From CAYZIC01 sp964478335 (lineage in GTDB: Bacteria; Verrucomicrobiota; Kiritimatiellia; RFP12; DVOR01), in contig CAYZIC010000019.1 of the NCBI GenBank assembly GCA_964478335.1, positions 1-35,230 of the forward strand: DNA of 35,230 nucleotides, in the 5' to 3' direction. Below are positions 32,665-35,230 of this stretch, one piece after another. The notes beneath the pieces were generated by a model. It was not told where the DNA came from. It saw only the letters and a program-made list of their open reading frames with translations, and searched no databases. The position numbers and the translations under genes were made by a program. Every line of letters starts with the position of its first letter. Within the stretch, counting starts at the first letter, position 1.

Positions 32665-32706
32665 GCAGATTGGCGAAAGATTTACTCCTTCCAGTGGCCA
32701 ATCTGC
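32665..32706 (+). promoter_or_regulatory. pnp: Leader stem-loop of pnp
   Basis: GCAGATTGGC (32665-32674) pairs perfectly with GCCAATCTGC (32697-32706) over a 22-base loop. It ends 6 bases before the AAAGG ribosome site. In E. coli a leader stem-loop cut by RNase III is the basis of pnp autocontrol; this one is placed alike, but the link is inference. Confidence 0.65.
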
Positions 32707-32726
32707 ATCTGAAAGGTAATCCAACC

Positions 32727-34841
32727 ATGGATAATACACAAAAGTTCTCCACCGAAATCGCTGGGAAACAATTGGTCATCGAAACAGGCCTCTTGGCTAA
32801 GCAAGCCGCTGGCTCTGTGACCGTTAGCTTGGGTGATGTCACCGTCTTCACCGCCGTCACCAATACCGATAAGCCTCGCGAAGGCATCGACTTCTTCCCC
32901 TTGCAAGTCGAATATCGCGAAAAGTTTTACGCAGCCGGCCGCTTCCCCGGTGGCTTTTTCAAGCGCGAACAGCGCCCTACCGAAAAGGAAGTCCTGACCG
33001 CTCGTATCTGCGACCGCCCAATCCGTCCCCTTTTCCCCAATGGTTACTACAACGATGTCCAAATCAACTCCATGCTCGTCTCTTGCGACGGCCAAATGGA
33101 TGCTGACATCATCGCAGTCAACGCCGCATCAGCTGCGCTCCACATCTCCGAAGTGCCTTTCATGGGCCCGATCGGTTGCGTACGTATCGGCCGCATCAAT
33201 GGCGAATGGGTCATCAACCCTACCCACGAGCAACGCGCCGCCTCGGATCTCGATTTGATCTACGCTGGCTTGCGTGACAAGTTCTTGATGATGGAAGGTG
33301 CCGCTGAGGAAATCTCCGAAGCCGACTTCCTTGCCGCCATGAAGCGTGCTCACGAAGAAGTCGTCAAAATCATCGACCTCCAAATCGAAATGCGCCGTGC
33401 GCTCGGTAAGCCAGACAAAGAAATCGTCGAGCAAGAGCAAGACCCCGAAAAGATGGCATTCTTGCGTGCTGCTGCTGGCGATCGTCTCTCCGACGCACTC
33501 TTGGTCGCAGACAAGCTCGACCGCGAAGCTGCCGTCAAGGCCGTCCGCGAAGACCTCTTGGCCCAAGCTACCGCTAAGTGGCCTGAAGAAATCGACGACG
33601 TCACCTTCGTTCATCTCTTCGATGAATTGGAAATCGACACCGTGCGCAACAACTTCCTTGACAAGGGCAAGCGTATCGACGGCCGTGCTCAGCACGACGT
33701 CCGCCCCCTAAAGGCTCAAGTCGGCGTCTTGCCTCGCGTTCACGGTTCGGCTATCTTTAACCGCGGCGAAACGCAAAACCTCGCCACCGTCACCTTGGGC
33801 ACCAAGCAAGACCGTCAAGATCTTGACAGCGTCGTTGGCGGCCCATCCAACAAGACCTTCATGCTCCACTACAACTTCCCTCCCTACTGCGTCGGTGAAG
33901 TTGGCCGCGTCGGTGGCTTGGGTCGTCGTGAAATCGGCCACGGTGCATTGGCTGAGCGCTCAATCGCTCCCGTCATCCCCGCGGATTACCCCTACTCCAT
34001 CCGCGTCGTCTCTGAGATCATGGGCTCCAATGGCTCATCCTCGATGGCATCGATCTGCGGTGGCTGCATGGCTTTGATGGATGCTGGCGTGCCCCTTAAG
34101 GCTACCGTTGCTGGTATCTCGGCTGGTCTTTTCACCACCAAGGACATGTCCAAGACTATCTTGGTCACCGACATCTTGGGTGCTGAGGATCACTGCGGCG
34201 ATATGGACTTTAAGATCGGCGGTACGCGCAAGGGTATCACAGGCTTCCAAGTCGACCTCAAGATCCGTGGCTTGACCTGGGATTTAGTCGAAGGCGCCCT
34301 CGAAGCTTGCCGCGTCGCTCGTGGTAAGATCATCGACTATATGGAATCTGTCATCGCGGCTCCTCGTCAAGAGCTCAGCCCCTATGCCCCTCGCATCTCC
34401 ACCCTCACAATCCCTGTCGATAAGATCGGTGAATTGATCGGGCCTGGCGGCAAAAACATCCGCCGCATCTGCGAAACCACTGGCGCACAAATCGACATTC
34501 AAGACGATGGCACAGTCTCCGTCTTCGCTGCTAACGGCGAAGCAATGGCCGCTGCTCGCCTCGAAATCGAAGCCATCACCGCAGAAGCTGAAGAAGGCAA
34601 AATCTACGAAGGCACCGTCACCGGCATCAAGGACTTTGGCGCATTCGTCGAAATCCTCCCCGGCAAGGATGGCCTCTGCCACATCTCCGAGCTCTCTGAC
34701 CGCCGTATCCCCTCTGTGGAAGATGTCTGCCAGATCGGTGATAAGATGATGGTCAAGTGCATCGGCATCGATGAACGCGGCCGCATCAAGCTCAGCCGTC
34801 GCGAAGCAATGGCTGACTTGGACGCAGCCCACAAGGCCTAA
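32727..34841 (+). CDS. pnp: Polyribonucleotide nucleotidyltransferase (PNPase)
   Basis: A 704-residue phosphorolytic 3'-5' exoribonuclease. The first RNase PH domain runs ~10-215 (VTVSLGDVTVFTAVTN, FKREQRPTEKEVLTARICDR). A helical linker follows. The second RNase PH domain (~310-545) has GKRIDGRAQHDVRPL, FNRGETQNLATVTLG, EIGHGALAERS and DILGAEDHCGDMDFK (active Asp residues). A KH domain (IGELIGPGGKNIRRICETTG) and an S1 domain (YEGTVTGIKDFGAFVEILPGKDG) end it. It forms a trimer and the degradosome core in many bacteria. The ATG at 32727 has AAAGG 10 bases upstream. No rpsO gene precedes it, unlike many proteobacteria. Codon use is strongly biased, as for a highly expressed gene. Confidence 0.98.
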   Translation: MDNTQKFSTEIAGKQLVIETGLLAKQAAGSVTVSLGDVTVFTAVTNTDKPREGIDFFPLQVEYREKFYAAGRFPGGFFKREQRPTEKEVLTARICDRPIRPLFPNGYYNDVQINSMLVSCDGQMDADIIAVNAASAALHISEVPFMGPIGCVRIGRINGEWVINPTHEQRAASDLDLIYAGLRDKFLMMEGAAEEISEADFLAAMKRAHEEVVKIIDLQIEMRRALGKPDKEIVEQEQDPEKMAFLRAAAGDRLSDALLVADKLDREAAVKAVREDLLAQATAKWPEEIDDVTFVHLFDELEIDTVRNNFLDKGKRIDGRAQHDVRPLKAQVGVLPRVHGSAIFNRGETQNLATVTLGTKQDRQDLDSVVGGPSNKTFMLHYNFPPYCVGEVGRVGGLGRREIGHGALAERSIAPVIPADYPYSIRVVSEIMGSNGSSSMASICGGCMALMDAGVPLKATVAGISAGLFTTKDMSKTILVTDILGAEDHCGDMDFKIGGTRKGITGFQVDLKIRGLTWDLVEGALEACRVARGKIIDYMESVIAAPRQELSPYAPRISTLTIPVDKIGELIGPGGKNIRRICETTGAQIDIQDDGTVSVFAANGEAMAAARLEIEAITAEAEEGKIYEGTVTGIKDFGAFVEILPGKDGLCHISELSDRRIPSVEDVCQIGDKMMVKCIGIDERGRIKLSRREAMADLDAAHKA

Positions 34842-34871
34842 TCGGTCGCTACGCACTCAGCGTAACCCCAC

Positions 34872-34907
34872 AAAAAGCCACCTGATCTAATCAGGTGGCT
34901 TTTTTTT
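34872..34907 (+). terminator. pnp: Intrinsic terminator of pnp
   Basis: GCCACCTGAT (34877-34886) and ATCAGGTGGC (34890-34899) pair perfectly with a three-base loop. Five A's precede and eight T's follow. Confidence 0.95.
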
Positions 34908-34954
34908 GTCCCGACATGTAGGGCACGCCACCTCCCCCATACCTAATAGTCCAC

Positions 34955-35066
34955 CGATTGCCTTGCAATCCATTTTACGATTGCCTTGTAACTCTATTTG
35001 ATTTTGGGTTGCAAGGCAATTATCTTTTGGGTTACTACCCATTTGGCATTTAGGTTGCAAGGTAAT
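34955..35066. repeat. 23-bp-period array with TTGCAA core (array 2)
   Basis: Cores at 34963 (TTGCAA), 34986 (TTGTAA), 35009 (TTGCAA), 35032 (TTACTA) and 35055 (TTGCAA), each 23 bases apart. The first two units have GCC to the left of the core; the third and fifth are reversed, with GG to the left and GGC or GGT to the right. The 17-base spacer length is kept throughout. Same family as 12299-12449. Confidence 0.88.
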
Positions 35067-35187
35067 TGCTGTGGGGATAGCTGCTGGTCACTCCGCTTCG
35101 CTAGTAGGACAGCTCGCGATTATCGCTCGCCAAAACATAGCGGCCTTTGGGTGTGATGCCACCCTTGCAGGTCGCTCACGCTCCCTG

Positions 35188-35228
35188 CATGAATGACCTT
35201 AGAGACCTTTAGGACATGAATGACCTTA
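35188..35228 (+). repeat. Short direct repeat at the window edge
   Basis: CATGAATGACCTTA occurs at 35188-35201 and 35215-35228, 27 bases apart. It may continue beyond the window. The 35067-35187 stretch shows no gene. Confidence 0.6.
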
Positions 35229-35230
35229 TT

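Overview
This window looks like a bacterial chromosome scaffold, possibly from a metagenome assembly because one run of ten Ns marks a scaffold join at 12216-12225. The gene set fits a fermentative anaerobe of the PVC superphylum (Verrucomicrobiota, Lentisphaerota or Kiritimatiellota). Pointers are the very long protein ending in a GreA/GreB domain, the GH89 glycosidase, the DUF3332 lipoprotein and the two [FeFe] hydrogenase-family proteins. That placement is inference; no 16S or other diagnostic marker is present. Shine-Dalgarno sites (AAAGGA, GGAGG) are easy to find. Promoters are sigma70-like: TTGACA or TTTACA, a 17-bp spacer, then TATACT, TATAGT, TATGGT or TATCCT.

Layout. 148-5329 (+): GreA-domain protein, DHH phosphoesterase, tRNA-Pro(UGG), DUF3332 lipoprotein, MBL hydrolase and FmdB-type zinc ribbon. 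5326-7399 (-): flavin reductase-like protein, DUF502 protein and alpha/beta hydrolase as one tight operon. 7400-8245: AT-rich, no convincing gene. 8246-8335: tRNA-Ser(CGA). 8451-12047 (-): DUF2157 membrane protein plus a three-part fusion (GDYXXLXY, SGNH hydrolase, sialate O-acetylesterase-like). 12048-12746: assembly gap, a 23-bp-period repeat array and the tex terminator. 12747-17254 (-): exported unknown, parvulin and Tex. 17484-22092 (+): pgk, a decayed DUF805 gene and a GH89 enzyme. 22414-31177 (-): a nine-gene directon, first a sensory hydrogenase/PP2C/[2Fe-2S]/group B hydrogenase module, then argC, parB, a glutaminyl-cyclase-like M28 lipoprotein and a CPBP protease. 31347-34841 (+): cation diffusion facilitator and pnp. 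34908-35230: a second array of the same 23-bp repeat.

How the genes fit together. The hydrogenase module combines a hydrogenase homologue with Fe-S and PAS domains but no proton-relay cysteine (group C, presumed H2 or redox sensor), a SpoIIE/PP2C phosphatase, two thioredoxin-like [2Fe-2S] proteins and a group B hydrogenase with all H-cluster motifs. It is probably an H2-sensing or H2-cycling unit. No HydEFG maturases are in the window. GH89 and the esterase fusion suggest use of host-type or mucin-like glycans.

The least explained signal is the pair of 23-bp-phased repeat arrays about 22.5 kb apart, built on a TTGCAA palindrome whose phase holds although the flanks change orientation.
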